The notes below the pieces were generated by a model. That model saw only the letters and a list, made by a program, of their open reading frames with translations, was not told the DNA's origin and ran no database searches. From positions 620,001 through 684,000 of the forward strand of contig NZ_ML058597.1 of assembly GCF_003635165.1 (NCBI RefSeq): 64,000 bases of DNA, given 5' to 3'. A program made the position numbers and the translations under genes. The DNA is from Burkholderia sp. Nafp2/4-1b. GTDB lineage: Bacteria > Pseudomonadota > Gammaproteobacteria > Burkholderiales > Burkholderiaceae. Below are positions 34,017 through 43,141 of this stretch, piece after piece (the first letter of the stretch is position 1; every line of letters begins with the position of its first letter).

Positions 34017-35774
34017 ATGAACGACACGCAAGCGCAGCAATACGCGTTCGACGTCGTGGTCGTCGGCTCGGGCGCCGGCGCGCTGCTCGCGGCCTGCCGA
34101 GCGGCAGACCGCGGGCTGTCGGTCGTCGTGATCGAGAAGACGGCGCTGTACGGCGGCACGTCGGCGATCTCGGGCGGCGGCATCTGGGTGCCGTGCAACC
34201 ACCATATCGCCGAGCTCGGCGCGACCGATACGCGTGAGGCCGCGCGCCGCTATCTCGACGCATGCACGGCCGGCGCGTCGACGCGGGAGCGGCTCGATGC
34301 ATATCTCGACCACGCGCCCGAGATGCTGCGTTACCTCGAGGCGAACACGCCGGTGCGCTACCAGGCGCTGCCGAAATACGCGGACTATTTCCAGAAGCTG
34401 CCGGGCGCGATGCCGGGCTATCGGGCACTCGATCCGCTGCCGTTCGACGGCGCGCTGCTCGGCGACGAGCTCGACCGGCTGCGGCCGGCGTCGCCCGGCA
34501 CGCTGATCGGCGGCCGCGTGGCCGTGACGTCGAAGGAGGCGCACACGCTGTTCTCGCGCGGCCCGGGCTTCATGAAGCTCGCGATCGCGCAGTTCGGCCG
34601 CTACTGGCTGGACTTCGGCGTGCGCCGGCGCACGCGGCGCGACCGGCGCCTGACGCTCGGTAACGCACTGATCGGCGGGCTGCGCCGCGCGCTGCTCGAC
34701 CGCAACGTGCCGGTATGGCTCGACACGCCGATGCGCGACCTGCTCGACGTCAATGGCCGCGTGACGGGCGTGCGCGCGCAGCGCTTCGGGCAGCCGGTGA
34801 CGATCGTCGCCCGGCGCGGCGTGATCCTCGGCGCGGGCGGCTTCGAGCGCAACCAGCCGATGCGCGAACGCTACCTGCCGCAGCCGACGCAGATGCAATG
34901 GAGCGCGACGCCGCCGGCCAACACCGGCGACGCGATCGCCGAAGGCCATCGGCTCGGCGGCGCGCTCGCGTTGATGGAACACGTGTGGGGCGCACCGACG
35001 ATCGGCGTCGCGGGCGAGGAGAAGCAGCGCGCGCTGTTCGTCGAACGCAACCTGCCGGGCTGCGTGATCGTCAACGGTCTCGGCAAGCGCTTCGTCAACG
35101 AAGCCGCGCCGTATTCGGAGTTCGTGCCGGCGATGTATCGCGACCATGCGCGCAGCGGCGCATGCGTGCCGGCGTGGATGGTGTTCGACGCGCGGTTTCG
35201 CCGCAAGTATCCATGCGGGCCGATCATGCCTGCGTCGATGATGCCCGATTCGCGTATTCCGCACGCGTTCCGCGACGTGCTCGTGAAGGCCGATACGATC
35301 GATGCGCTTGCCACGCGGATCGGCGTCGATGCGGCCGGGCTGCACGACACGCTGCGCGACATGGCGCGTTACGCGGCAACCGGCATCGACGAAGCGTTCG
35401 GCAAGGGTAACAACCTGTTCGACACGTACTACGGCGATCCGCGCAACCAGCCGAACCCGTGCCTCGGGCCGGTCGACGAGGCACCGTTCTACGCGGTGCG
35501 GATCGATGCGGGCGACATCGGCACGAAGGGCGGGCTCGTCACCGACGCGCAGGCGCGCGTGCTCCGCGCGGACGGCGCGCCGATCGACGGCCTTTACGCG
35601 ATCGGCAACACCAGTGCATCGGTGATGGGCGCGAGCTACCCCGGCGCGGGCTCGACGCTCGGTCCGGCGATGACCTTCGGGTTCATCGCCGCCGACCACC
35701 TGGCCGCGCAGGCGGCCGACGCCGGCGGCCGGCCAGCCCGGCCGTCCAAGACTGAACTAGACGGAGTCCAATGA
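34017..35774 (+). CDS. kstD: KstD-like 3-ketosteroid delta1-dehydrogenase
   Basis: A 585-residue FAD flavoprotein. The dinucleotide-binding start is VVVVGSGAGALLAACRAADR followed by VVVIEK. The C-terminal motif SYPGAGSTLGPAMTFG carries the Tyr and Gly that bind the 3-keto group in KstD enzymes. It would place the 1,2 double bond in ring A, a step needed for ring B opening. A role as delta4-(5alpha)-dehydrogenase is the main alternative, since both subfamilies share these features. GAGG lies before the ATG, ten bases after hsaA; the stop overlaps the flavin reductase start. Confidence 0.8.
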   Translation: MNDTQAQQYAFDVVVVGSGAGALLAACRAADRGLSVVVIEKTALYGGTSAISGGGIWVPCNHHIAELGATDTREAARRYLDACTAGASTRERLDAYLDHAPEMLRYLEANTPVRYQALPKYADYFQKLPGAMPGYRALDPLPFDGALLGDELDRLRPASPGTLIGGRVAVTSKEAHTLFSRGPGFMKLAIAQFGRYWLDFGVRRRTRRDRRLTLGNALIGGLRRALLDRNVPVWLDTPMRDLLDVNGRVTGVRAQRFGQPVTIVARRGVILGAGGFERNQPMRERYLPQPTQMQWSATPPANTGDAIAEGHRLGGALALMEHVWGAPTIGVAGEEKQRALFVERNLPGCVIVNGLGKRFVNEAAPYSEFVPAMYRDHARSGACVPAWMVFDARFRRKYPCGPIMPASMMPDSRIPHAFRDVLVKADTIDALATRIGVDAAGLHDTLRDMARYAATGIDEAFGKGNNLFDTYYGDPRNQPNPCLGPVDEAPFYAVRIDAGDIGTKGGLVTDAQARVLRADGAPIDGLYAIGNTSASVMGASYPGAGSTLGPAMTFGFIAADHLAAQAADAGGRPARPSKTELDGVQ

Positions 35775-36292
35775 TGAGCGATCTCACCACCCATCCGCTG
35801 CGCACCGACATGCTGCTCGCGATGCGCCGCCTCGCGCGCTCCGTCACGGTCATCAGCAGCGCGCACGACGGCCGGCGCTACTCGATGTCCGCGACGGCGG
35901 TCGATTCGCTGTCGACTGATCCGCCGTCGCTGCTGATCTGCATCAACCGCAATGCGTCGCTGTATCCGCCGCTCGATGCGGGTGCGCCGTTCTGCGTGAA
36001 CGTGCTGTCGGCCCGCCATGAAGGCATCGCGATCGACTGCAGCGGCCGCCTGAAAGGCGAGGCGCGTTTCACGACCGGCGACTGGCATACGTCGCTGCTC
36101 GGCGTCCCGTATCTGCACGATTCGCAGGCGAGCCTCGTGTGCGAGCAGGACGGCCGCTTCGAATACGGCACGCATACCGTGTTCATCGGGCGCATTCGCG
36201 AAGTGCTGATGAGCGGCGACGTCGATCCGCTCGTCTACCTCGACGGCGCGTACACGACGCCCGGCGCGCCCGCGAGCCGCGAGGCAGCGTGA
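35771..36292 (+). CDS. hsaB: Flavin reductase (HsaB/HpaC type)
   Basis: A 173-residue FMN-binding split-barrel reductase that uses NAD(P)H to supply reduced flavin to a partner oxygenase. Family motifs are RRLARSVTVISS, YSMSATAVDSLSTDPPSLLI and NRNASLYPPL near the N-terminus, and FCVNVLSARHEGIA. It overlaps kstD by ATGA and has GGAG five bases upstream. Placed two genes after hsaA, it is the natural partner of that oxygenase, although it could also serve the LLM oxidoreductase. Confidence 0.8.
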   Translation: MMSDLTTHPLRTDMLLAMRRLARSVTVISSAHDGRRYSMSATAVDSLSTDPPSLLICINRNASLYPPLDAGAPFCVNVLSARHEGIAIDCSGRLKGEARFTTGDWHTSLLGVPYLHDSQASLVCEQDGRFEYGTHTVFIGRIREVLMSGDVDPLVYLDGAYTTPGAPASREAA

Positions 36293-36331
36293 CGGCGGCG
36301 CAGGTTTTTTCGCAGCGAAATGAGGCGATCC

Positions 36332-36556
36332 ATGACACGCAGACTGAACCGCAATATCGCGAACGATGCGGGCACAACGATCCTGCGCGAGCTCGCGCAG
36401 TCGGTCGGCGCTTCGGAAACGCAGGTGCTGAACGCGTTCGCGTTCGCTTGCATCGCGCCGGCGCTGGCGTCGAACACGGCACTGCGCGGTGCGGCCGAAA
36501 CCGGCTCGCATGCCGCGGGTGTGGCCGGTGCGGCTGGTGCGGTGCGTGCGGCATGA
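36332..36556 (+). CDS. Small hypothetical protein between hsaB and kshB
   Basis: A 74-residue ORF with a good Shine-Dalgarno (GAGG six bases upstream) that stops ten bases before the kshB start. The sequence is [20 protein letters not shown], then a hydrophobic [12 protein letters not shown], then a Gly/Ala-rich tail. It has no family I recognise. Tight spacing and the ribosome-binding site argue that it is translated; the low-complexity tail argues caution. Confidence 0.45.
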   Translation: MTRRLNRNIANDAGTTILRELAQSVGASETQVLNAFAFACIAPALASNTALRGAAETGSHAAGVAGAAGAVRAA

Positions 36557-36566
36557 GGAGCAGCCG

Positions 36567-37625
36567 ATGAGCGATTCCCGTTTTCACCGGCTGACCGTGT
36601 CCGGCGTCATCGCCGAAAGCGACGACGCCTGCTCGTTCGTGTTCGACGTGCCGGCCGCGTTGCGCGATGCATTTGCGTACCGGCCCGGCCAGTTCCTGAC
36701 GCTGAACGTGCCGTGCGCGGATGCAACCGTCGCACGCTGCTACTCGCTGTCGAGCGCGCCGGGCATCGATGCGGCGCCGAAGATCACCGTCAAGCGTGTG
36801 CGCGACGGCCGCGCGTCGAACTGGCTGTGCGACCGCATCCGCGCGGGCGATGCGCTCGACGTGCTGCCGCCGGCCGGCGTCTTCACGCCGCGCACGCTCG
36901 ACGGCGACCTGTTGCTGTTCGCGGGGGGCAGCGGCATTACGCCGGTGCTGTCGATCCTGAAGTCGGCGCTCGTGCACGGGCGCGGAATGCTGACGCTGAT
37001 CTATGCGAACCGCGACGAGCGCTCGGTTATTTTCCGCGACGAGCTGCAGCAGCTCGCGCACCGTCATCCGGGCCGATTGCGCGTGATCCACTGGCTCGAC
37101 AGCGTGCAGGGCGTGCCGCAGCAGCGGCATCTCGAGGAACTCGCGCGGCCGTTCAGCCAGCAGGAGACGTTCATCTGCGGGCCCGCGCTGTTCATGGAGA
37201 ACGCACTCGCTGCAATGCTCGGCCTCGGGCTGCCGCGTGCGCGCGTGCACGTCGAGCGCTTCGCGTCGCTGCCCGATGCGCCGGCGCAGGTGCAGGCCGA
37301 TCCGGCGGTTTCTGCCGGGACGGCGGCTTCGGCTGCCGCGTCCGGGGCCGGCGCGGCGATCGAGACGGTGCTGGACGGCGAGGCCTTCGCGTTCGACAGC
37401 GCGCCCGGCGAAACGCTGCTCGACGCGATGCTGCGCGCCGGCCTGCCGGCGCCGAACTCGTGCCGGATGGGGCAGTGCGGTGCGTGCATGTGCCGCGTCG
37501 AGCGCGGCGAAGTGGCGCTCGACAGCAACCACGTGCTCGACGGCGAAGAAATCGCGGCCGGCTGGACGCTCGCGTGTTGCGCGCGGCCGGCGAGCGATGC
37601 ACTGCGTGTGGTGTTCCCCGATTGA
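36567..37625 (+). CDS. kshB: KshB-like ferredoxin-NAD(P)H reductase of 3-ketosteroid 9alpha-hydroxylase
   Basis: A 352-residue class IA reductase. The FAD domain has [12 protein letters not shown] and RCYSLSSAP, the NAD domain [14 protein letters not shown] and [13 protein letters not shown]-terminal plant-type 2Fe-2S domain has [14 protein letters not shown] plus a final Cys in LACCARP. This order matches KshB, which passes electrons to the Rieske oxygenase KshA for 9alpha-hydroxylation and ring B opening. kshA itself is not in the window. Similar reductases serve other ring oxygenases, so context carries the assignment. GAGGAG lies upstream of the ATG. Confidence 0.8.
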   Translation: MSDSRFHRLTVSGVIAESDDACSFVFDVPAALRDAFAYRPGQFLTLNVPCADATVARCYSLSSAPGIDAAPKITVKRVRDGRASNWLCDRIRAGDALDVLPPAGVFTPRTLDGDLLLFAGGSGITPVLSILKSALVHGRGMLTLIYANRDERSVIFRDELQQLAHRHPGRLRVIHWLDSVQGVPQQRHLEELARPFSQQETFICGPALFMENALAAMLGLGLPRARVHVERFASLPDAPAQVQADPAVSAGTAASAAASGAGAAIETVLDGEAFAFDSAPGETLLDAMLRAGLPAPNSCRMGQCGACMCRVERGEVALDSNHVLDGEEIAAGWTLACCARPASDALRVVFPD

Positions 37626-37677
37626 GCCGCGGCGTGTCGATCGCGCGCACGGCAACCCTGTTTCGACACCTAGGACG

Positions 37678-39258
37678 ATGGACAACGACATCCTCACCAC
37701 GCCCGCGCTGATCGCGCGGGCTGCCGCGCGCCACGGCGCGCATCCGGCGATCGAGTCGGAGCATGGCCGGCTCACTTATGCGGAACTCGACGCCGCGCGC
37801 ATCGAAGCGGCGCGTGCGCTGCTCGCCAGCGGCATCGACGTCGGCGACCGCGTCGCCGTATGGGCGCCGAACCTGCCGCAATGGATCGTCGCGGCGCTGG
37901 CGATCCACACCGTCGGCGCGATCCTCGTGCCGGTCAATACGCGGATGAAGGGAATGGAGGTCGGCGGCATCCTGCATGACGGCGGCGCACGGCTGCTGTT
38001 CTGCTGCGGCACCTTCCTCGGCGAATCCTATCCGGCGATGCTCGCGCCGTACCGGCCCGCGATGCTCGAACGTGTCGTCGTGTTCGACGGCGAGCCGCCG
38101 TCCGGCGCGCACGACGAGACCTGGAACGCGTTCCTCGCGCGCGGTGCGGCGGTGCCGCTCGCCGCGGTGCGCGAACGGGAAGCGCGAGTGACGCCCGACA
38201 CCGTGATGGACCTGATGTTCACGTCCGGCACGACCGGCCGCCCGAAAGGCGTGATGACCGCGCACGGACAGAACCTGCGCGCCGCGCAGGCATGGGCGAA
38301 GATCGCCGGCGTGCGGCAGGACGACCGCTACCTGATCGTCAATCCGTTCTTCCATACGTTCGGCTACAAGGCCGGCTGGCTCGCCGCGCTGTCGAGCGGC
38401 GCGACCGTGCTGCCGCATCTCGTGTTCCAGCCGGCCGACGTGTTGCGGCGTGTCGCGGACGAGCGCGTGTCGGTGCTGCCCGGGCCGCCAACGTTGTACT
38501 ACGCGCTGCTCGATGCGCCCGATCGCGCGACGCGCGACCTCTCGTCGCTGCGGATCGCGGTGACCGGTGCGGCCGCGATCGCGCCGAGCCTGATCGAACG
38601 GATGCGCGCGGAGCTCGGTTTCGAGACCGTGCTGACCGGCTACGGGCTGACCGAATCGTGCGGCTTCGCGACGCTGTGCCGGCACGGCGACGATGCGCAG
38701 ACCGTTGCGTATACGTCCGGCCGGCCGATGCCGGACGTCGAGGTGCGCATCGCGGGGCCGGACGGCACGGCGCTCGGCCCGGACGAGACGGGCGAGATCT
38801 GGGTGCGCGGCTACAACGTGATGCGAGGGTATTTCAACCAGCCGGACGCGACGCGCGAAACCGTCGACGTTGACGGCTGGCTACATACCGGCGACCTCGG
38901 CTGCGTCGACGAGAACGGCAACCTGAGGATCACCGACCGGATCAAGGACATGTTCATCGTCGGCGGCTTCAACTGCTATCCGGCGGAGATCGAGCGGCTG
39001 CTGGCCGCGCATCCGGCGATCGCGCAGGTTGCGCTGGTCGGCGTGCCCGATACGCGGCTCGGCGAGGTCGGGCATGCGTACGTGGTGCTGCGTCCCGGCG
39101 CGCACACCGACGCCGCTGCGCTGAACGACTGGGCGCGCAGCAACATGGCGAACTACAAGGTGCCGCGGCATTTCACGTTCGTCGAGCAACTGCCGACGAG
39201 TGCGGCCGGGAAGGTGTTGAAGTACCGGCTGCGCGCGGGCACCGAAGCGGCGGCCTGA
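37678..39258 (+). CDS. fadD3: FadD3-like acyl-CoA synthetase
   Basis: A 526-residue adenylate-forming CoA ligase. Core motifs are present: FTSGTTGRPKGVMTAHG, GYGLTESCGF, HTGDLG and the C-terminal lysine region TSAAGKVLKYRLR. In the steroid pathway FadD3 attaches CoA to HIP, the propanoate that carries rings C and D after A/B breakdown, which starts the final degradation stage. Its place after kshB and before the C/D-ring genes supports this; substrate cannot be read from the motifs alone. Confidence 0.75.
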   Translation: MDNDILTTPALIARAAARHGAHPAIESEHGRLTYAELDAARIEAARALLASGIDVGDRVAVWAPNLPQWIVAALAIHTVGAILVPVNTRMKGMEVGGILHDGGARLLFCCGTFLGESYPAMLAPYRPAMLERVVVFDGEPPSGAHDETWNAFLARGAAVPLAAVREREARVTPDTVMDLMFTSGTTGRPKGVMTAHGQNLRAAQAWAKIAGVRQDDRYLIVNPFFHTFGYKAGWLAALSSGATVLPHLVFQPADVLRRVADERVSVLPGPPTLYYALLDAPDRATRDLSSLRIAVTGAAAIAPSLIERMRAELGFETVLTGYGLTESCGFATLCRHGDDAQTVAYTSGRPMPDVEVRIAGPDGTALGPDETGEIWVRGYNVMRGYFNQPDATRETVDVDGWLHTGDLGCVDENGNLRITDRIKDMFIVGGFNCYPAEIERLLAAHPAIAQVALVGVPDTRLGEVGHAYVVLRPGAHTDAAALNDWARSNMANYKVPRHFTFVEQLPTSAAGKVLKYRLRAGTEAAA

Positions 39259-39295
39259 GCGCCGCTGCCCGACATCACATCAACGGGGTGATCCC

Positions 39296-40069
39296 ATGAA
39301 CGACAACGGATTTCCGCAGGGTGCGGTGCTCGTATTCGGCGGCAGCGGCGGAATCGGGCAGGGTGTCGCGCTCGAATTCGCGCGGGCCGGCGTACCGGTC
39401 GCGCTCGGCTATCGCAGCAAGCACGACGTGGCCGAGCGCGTCGCGCGCGACATTCGCGGCGAAGGGGTTGCGGTCATCACGCATCGCGTGGACGTGACCG
39501 ATCCCGCGCAGATCGATGCAGCGCTCGCAGCTGCGATCGATGCGCATGGCCGCGTGCACACGATCGTGTGGGCGGCCGGGCCGTTCGTGAACCAGCGACA
39601 TATCGGCGACATGACGCACGACGACTGGCGTCGTGCGATCGAGGTCGAGGCGGTCGGCTTCTTCAATGCGGTGAAAGCTGCGCTGCCGCACTTTCGCGCG
39701 GCGGGCGGCGGGTCGTTCGTCACGCTCGGCTCGGCCGGGCATCTGCGTTGGCCGGATCGCGACGGGCTGTCGGTCGCGCCGAAGGCGGCGAACGAGGCGC
39801 TGGTGAAAGGGATTGCGCGGGAGGAAGGCCGTTACGAGATCCGCGCGAACTCGATCCTGGTCGGCGTGATCGAGGCCGGGATGTTTCCGGTGCTGCTCGA
39901 ACAAGGGCAGTTCGACCAGGCGTGGATCGACGACACGCAGAAGATGCTCGCCCTCAAGCGCTGGGGGAAGGCGCACGACATCGGGCGCGCGGCGGTGTTT
40001 CTCGCGTCGGATCGCGCGAACTACATCACCGGGCAGCAATTGAATGTGTCGGGTGGGTACGGGTTGTAG
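39296..40069 (+). CDS. Atypical SDR-family protein lacking the catalytic Tyr
   Basis: A 257-residue short-chain dehydrogenase-like protein. It has a cofactor loop GGSGGIGQ near residue 16, VWAAGPF in place of NNAG, the catalytic-position Ser in TLGSAGHL, and ends QQLNVSGGYGL as SDRs do. The YxxxK motif is altered: the aligned segment reads LSVAPKAANEA, with Ser where the catalytic Tyr should be, while the Lys is kept. It may use another base, catalyse a different reaction or be non-catalytic. It closes the left steroid arm, 37 bases after fadD3. Confidence 0.8.
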   Translation: MNDNGFPQGAVLVFGGSGGIGQGVALEFARAGVPVALGYRSKHDVAERVARDIRGEGVAVITHRVDVTDPAQIDAALAAAIDAHGRVHTIVWAAGPFVNQRHIGDMTHDDWRRAIEVEAVGFFNAVKAALPHFRAAGGGSFVTLGSAGHLRWPDRDGLSVAPKAANEALVKGIAREEGRYEIRANSILVGVIEAGMFPVLLEQGQFDQAWIDDTQKMLALKRWGKAHDIGRAAVFLASDRANYITGQQLNVSGGYGL

Positions 40070-40822
40070 TCGATGAACAGAGCCCGCTCGCACGCGCGGG
40101 CGCGCGAGTGGGATGTCTCAATCGTCTCGAACACCGACATCACCCGTTTGCGCAATCTTCGTCAGCACGCGGTTCTGACATTCGTACTGCTGTCCGTTGT
40201 ACGTCGAGCAGCGGCCTCGGTATTTCCCCTGACCCACAAGAAGCGACTGCGTTTACGGATGCCGTGCAGCGGACACAAGGTCGCACGGATGAAACGTTTC
40301 TTTGCGACGCGTGCGGTGTCGCATGCTTTTCCTTTATAGCGATTGCGGCCTGCCGACGGCCCGCTCATGCGTGTCCGGCACGCATTGCAGCGGCGGCCGT
40401 GTGAAGTCCGGCGTATCCACACGCTGGTAGCGCGCCGAAAACAGATGCGTTCCTGAAACATTTCCGTCGATTCCCCACCGCCTATTCGTGCACGCGCGCA
40501 CACGAAGCTTGTCGTGCGCCGGTTTGCGGCGCATGGCACGTGCCTTGCGGTTAGCCGCGTGCCGCTCGTTTCAACCGCGACTGATTTCATGATGAATCGC
40601 GGGAGCGGCACGCAACGACATCGAAACATCGGGGATCGGATCGAGCCGCGGAATGGCGGCCCGTCGCGCCGGACGCGCATTGCGTCGTATCGGCGACGCG
40701 AACGGGCACCGTATGTTCGCTCCGTCAAACAGCATGGTGTCGTGCCGGGGGACCCGCTGCGCGTGGCGGCATGTGCTGCACGCGGCGGATCGGTGCGCCC
40801 GGCACTTGTCGGGGGAACGCCC
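40070..40822. other. Intergenic region at the left edge of the inserted block
   Basis: About 750 bases. It contains a 39-codon minus-strand ORF at 40118-40237 and an 11-base inverted repeat (40557-40567 with 40603-40613, 35-base spacer). The rest shows no gene, repeat or insertion-sequence end. Confidence 0.4.
40118..40237 (-). CDS. Possible 39-residue ORF
   Basis: A GTG-initiated reading frame whose product (GKYRGRCSTYNGQQYEC near the start, then RVLTKIAQTGDVGV) has a protein-like composition with two Cys. A GCCCGC/GCGGGC hairpin followed by TCTGTTC lies 17 bases past the stop, like a terminator. No Shine-Dalgarno is visible and an upstream stop lies 12 bases before the GTG, so it could be a remnant or chance. 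Confidence 0.3.
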   Translation of the reverse strand: MGQGKYRGRCSTYNGQQYECQNRVLTKIAQTGDVGVRDD

Positions 40823-41482
40823 GTGAAAATGACAGTGAACCAATGGGCAGCGCTGGCGATGGTGTTCGCGGCCGGCGCGCACGCGCAGGAAATCTATCTG
40901 CAGGGCGGCACGCAGGGCGTCGGGATCGGCGCGGCCGTGAGCTTCAATTCGGTGCTGGGCGCGCACGCGGATTTCAATGCGATCAATCTGACGCATGACT
41001 TCACGGTGGCCGGCAATCGCTATCAGGACGACATCAAGCTGCGGCAAGGCGGCCTGTACGCTGACATCTTCCCGTGGCGCGGCAGCGGTTTTCGCGCGAC
41101 GATCGGATTGCGCTTCAACGACGACGAGATCCGTGGCGTGTCGGTGCCGACCAACGGGACCTACGTGTTCGGCGGCAAGCGCTATCCCGCGCTGCCGGGG
41201 ATGTATGCCGTCGCGGAAGCGCGCTATCCGACCGTGATGCCGTACGTCGGGATCGGCTACGGGCACCGGCCGGCGTCGAAAGGGCTCGGTTTCGTCGCCG
41301 ATCTCGGCGTCGCATACGGGATCCCGCGCTCCTCGTACACGCTATCGCCGGCACTGGCCGCCGCGGCCGGACCGCAGAAGAGCCAGATACTCGTTGCCAG
41401 CGGCCTCGACGAACTGAACCGGGTGATGTCGCGCTATCGTTGGTATCCGGTCCTCCAGATCGGGATTTCGTACCGGTTCTAG
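40823..41482 (+). CDS. Predicted outer-membrane beta-barrel protein
   Basis: A 219-residue exported protein. The signal peptide (MKMTVNQWAALAMVFAAGAH) ends before QEIYLQGG. The mature part is a series of amphipathic strands with Gly and aromatic residues (GVGIGAAVSFNSVLGAHADF; FRATIGLRFNDDEI; VMPYVGIGYGHRP) and ends in Phe (LQIGISYRF), the usual C-terminal mark of an outer-membrane barrel. It resembles the OmpW/PagL size class but lacks a clear signature of either. The GTG at 40823 has GGGGGAA upstream; ATG at 40829 is the alternative. Confidence 0.7.
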   Translation: MKMTVNQWAALAMVFAAGAHAQEIYLQGGTQGVGIGAAVSFNSVLGAHADFNAINLTHDFTVAGNRYQDDIKLRQGGLYADIFPWRGSGFRATIGLRFNDDEIRGVSVPTNGTYVFGGKRYPALPGMYAVAEARYPTVMPYVGIGYGHRPASKGLGFVADLGVAYGIPRSSYTLSPALAAAAGPQKSQILVASGLDELNRVMSRYRWYPVLQIGISYRF

Positions 41483-41584
41483 CGACTCCTGCTTTTCCGC
41501 AGCTGGTAGACCGTCGCACGGGCGTGTCGTTGTTCGAGCCGATGGTCCGGCATGGATATGGGCGGCCGCGCTTGAACGATTGGC

Positions 41585-42553
41585 TCACGCGACGCTGGTC
41601 ATCGCGTCGTTACGCGCGCGGTACTCGGTCGGCGTTGTCGACAGGTATTTTCTGAACAGCCTCGCCAATTGCGCGCCACTATTGATGCCGCAGCGACGCG
41701 CGACCTTGTCGACAGGCAAACTCGACTCCACCAGCATCTTGCAACTCATGTTCAGGCGCGCGCGCAGCAGATAGTCGGATGGCGTCATGCCGATCTCGCT
41801 CTTGAACCTTCGCAGGAAATTGCGCTCGCTCATGGCGGCGACCTGCGCCGCGTCGTCGATCAAGACAGGGCGGTCGACGTTCGCCTCCAACCAGCGCGCG
41901 GATGCCGTGATCTGCTCGCTCACGCGTGGCGCCATGCTCGCCGCAACGGGCAAAGCGATCGGTGTAGGCGCCGGTGCAGCCAGAGACCCGGACACATGCC
42001 TCGCGAGATCTTCGCCCAAGTCGTCTCCGACGATTCGCAACGCCGTGCGAACGGCGTCAGGCTCGCCGCTCGGCGACCCGTTAGCGGATATATCTGGAGA
42101 TTCGTTGGCGGCACGAAATCCGCTCAGAAGGCCCGCCGCATCCAGAAGATGCTTTCCTTCAGCGATCGGATGAACGCCTTCGCAAAACGGATGCTTGCGG
42201 CGCAGCCAATCGATCAGCCGCTTGTCCTGACAAGCCAGATGAGCGTCTGCTCCGCCGGCGACGAACACGATGTGCTTGCCGTCCAGGCGCCGCCGCGAAT
42301 CGATCCGTTCCGTCCAGACGAAGACCAATGAAGAGGTGGCAATGCGTCCGCCAGCGGCGGAGACCAACGCTACGTCGTAGCGCGTCTCTCCTGAAGGACG
42401 AGATGCAGTCAGCGCACTTGCCTTATGAAAAATCTCGATGATCGCCGCGACATCGTGCAGCGCAAATCCATTGGATAGTGCAATGTCGACCCGCGTCGGT
42501 GCCCGTGCAGCGGGCTTGCGCGAGCAGCGCAGCGTGGCATGCTCCAGTTCCAT
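41585..42553 (-). CDS. GlxA-like AraC regulator with degenerate DJ-1 domain
   Basis: A 322-residue regulator. The C-terminal AraC domain (about 215-315: ASARWLEANVDRPVLIDDAA, SERNFLRRFKSEIGMTPSDY) is intact. The N-terminal half resembles the DJ-1/PfpI sensor (VDIALSNGFALHDVAAIIEI; KHIVFVAGGADAH) but the expected Cys at the nucleophile elbow is absent and the segment is short (AEGKHLLDAAGLLSGFRAAN). It may sense by binding only. Its target is not evident; the outer-membrane gene is convergent. ATG at 42553 follows GGGGA. Confidence 0.8.
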   Translation of the reverse strand: MELEHATLRCSRKPAARAPTRVDIALSNGFALHDVAAIIEIFHKASALTASRPSGETRYDVALVSAAGGRIATSSLVFVWTERIDSRRRLDGKHIVFVAGGADAHLACQDKRLIDWLRRKHPFCEGVHPIAEGKHLLDAAGLLSGFRAANESPDISANGSPSGEPDAVRTALRIVGDDLGEDLARHVSGSLAAPAPTPIALPVAASMAPRVSEQITASARWLEANVDRPVLIDDAAQVAAMSERNFLRRFKSEIGMTPSDYLLRARLNMSCKMLVESSLPVDKVARRCGINSGAQLARLFRKYLSTTPTEYRARNDAMTSVA

Positions 42554-43141
42554 GGTCATTCCCCAGGATGTCGTTGACCGGCAGAGGTCCGCTCCGGGTT
42601 CTGCAACGCGAACCCGTTGACGCAGGCTATCCGGGCGACCCACGGCAACGATCAGGTGGCAGAATCGGACAGCCCCGTGGCCGCCTGAAACAGGCGGATC
42701 CCCATGTACGGACGGCCCAAGAATTCTATGAGCGGCGGTCGGGGCGGCTTGACACTCCGTCTCAAGAAATGTGGATCTTCATGCATAAGTGAGGGCTGCA
42801 CTTTCGGCCGAGCAGGACCTCGTCAAATTGTCTGAGAAATGGGGCGATTCGGCCGGCTTTGCGGCACGATGTGGAACTCCAATTCGCAAACGATTGCCGT
42901 CACGATTTGTTTTTTTTCGGCTTGTGTCGGATACGGGCGCTGACCGATAGTCGACCCGTTCAGGAGCGCTTGGCGTTTTCGGGACTGAAACGATTGACTT
43001 GGCGCAAAGCCGTCTTCCGTGCGCTGCGGCAAAGTACGCCTTTTATGCTAGACATGCCACGCTAGCGCGTTCCGGGCCGGCCATTGGCTCAATATAAAAT
43101 TCGGCCGCGCGGGACGGATCAAAACCGGATGAAAATCAGCA
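42554..43141. other. Divergent intergenic region between two AraC genes
   Basis: About 590 bases, AT-richer than the window average, with a run of eight or nine T near 42910. It presumably holds both AraC promoters. I saw no intact gene and no strong repeat; short open stretches are below chance level for this composition. Confidence 0.45.

Noticed and set aside
40557..40613. 11-base inverted repeat with 35-base spacer as an insertion-sequence end or terminator
   Set aside because: There is no transposase, no flanking duplication and no T run; the spacer is too long for a terminator.
42478..42792. 104-codon plus-strand ORF between the AraC genes
   Set aside because: It starts inside the opposite-strand AraC gene, and its end (QEFYERRSGRLDTPSQEMW) is only weakly protein-like with no start of its own.
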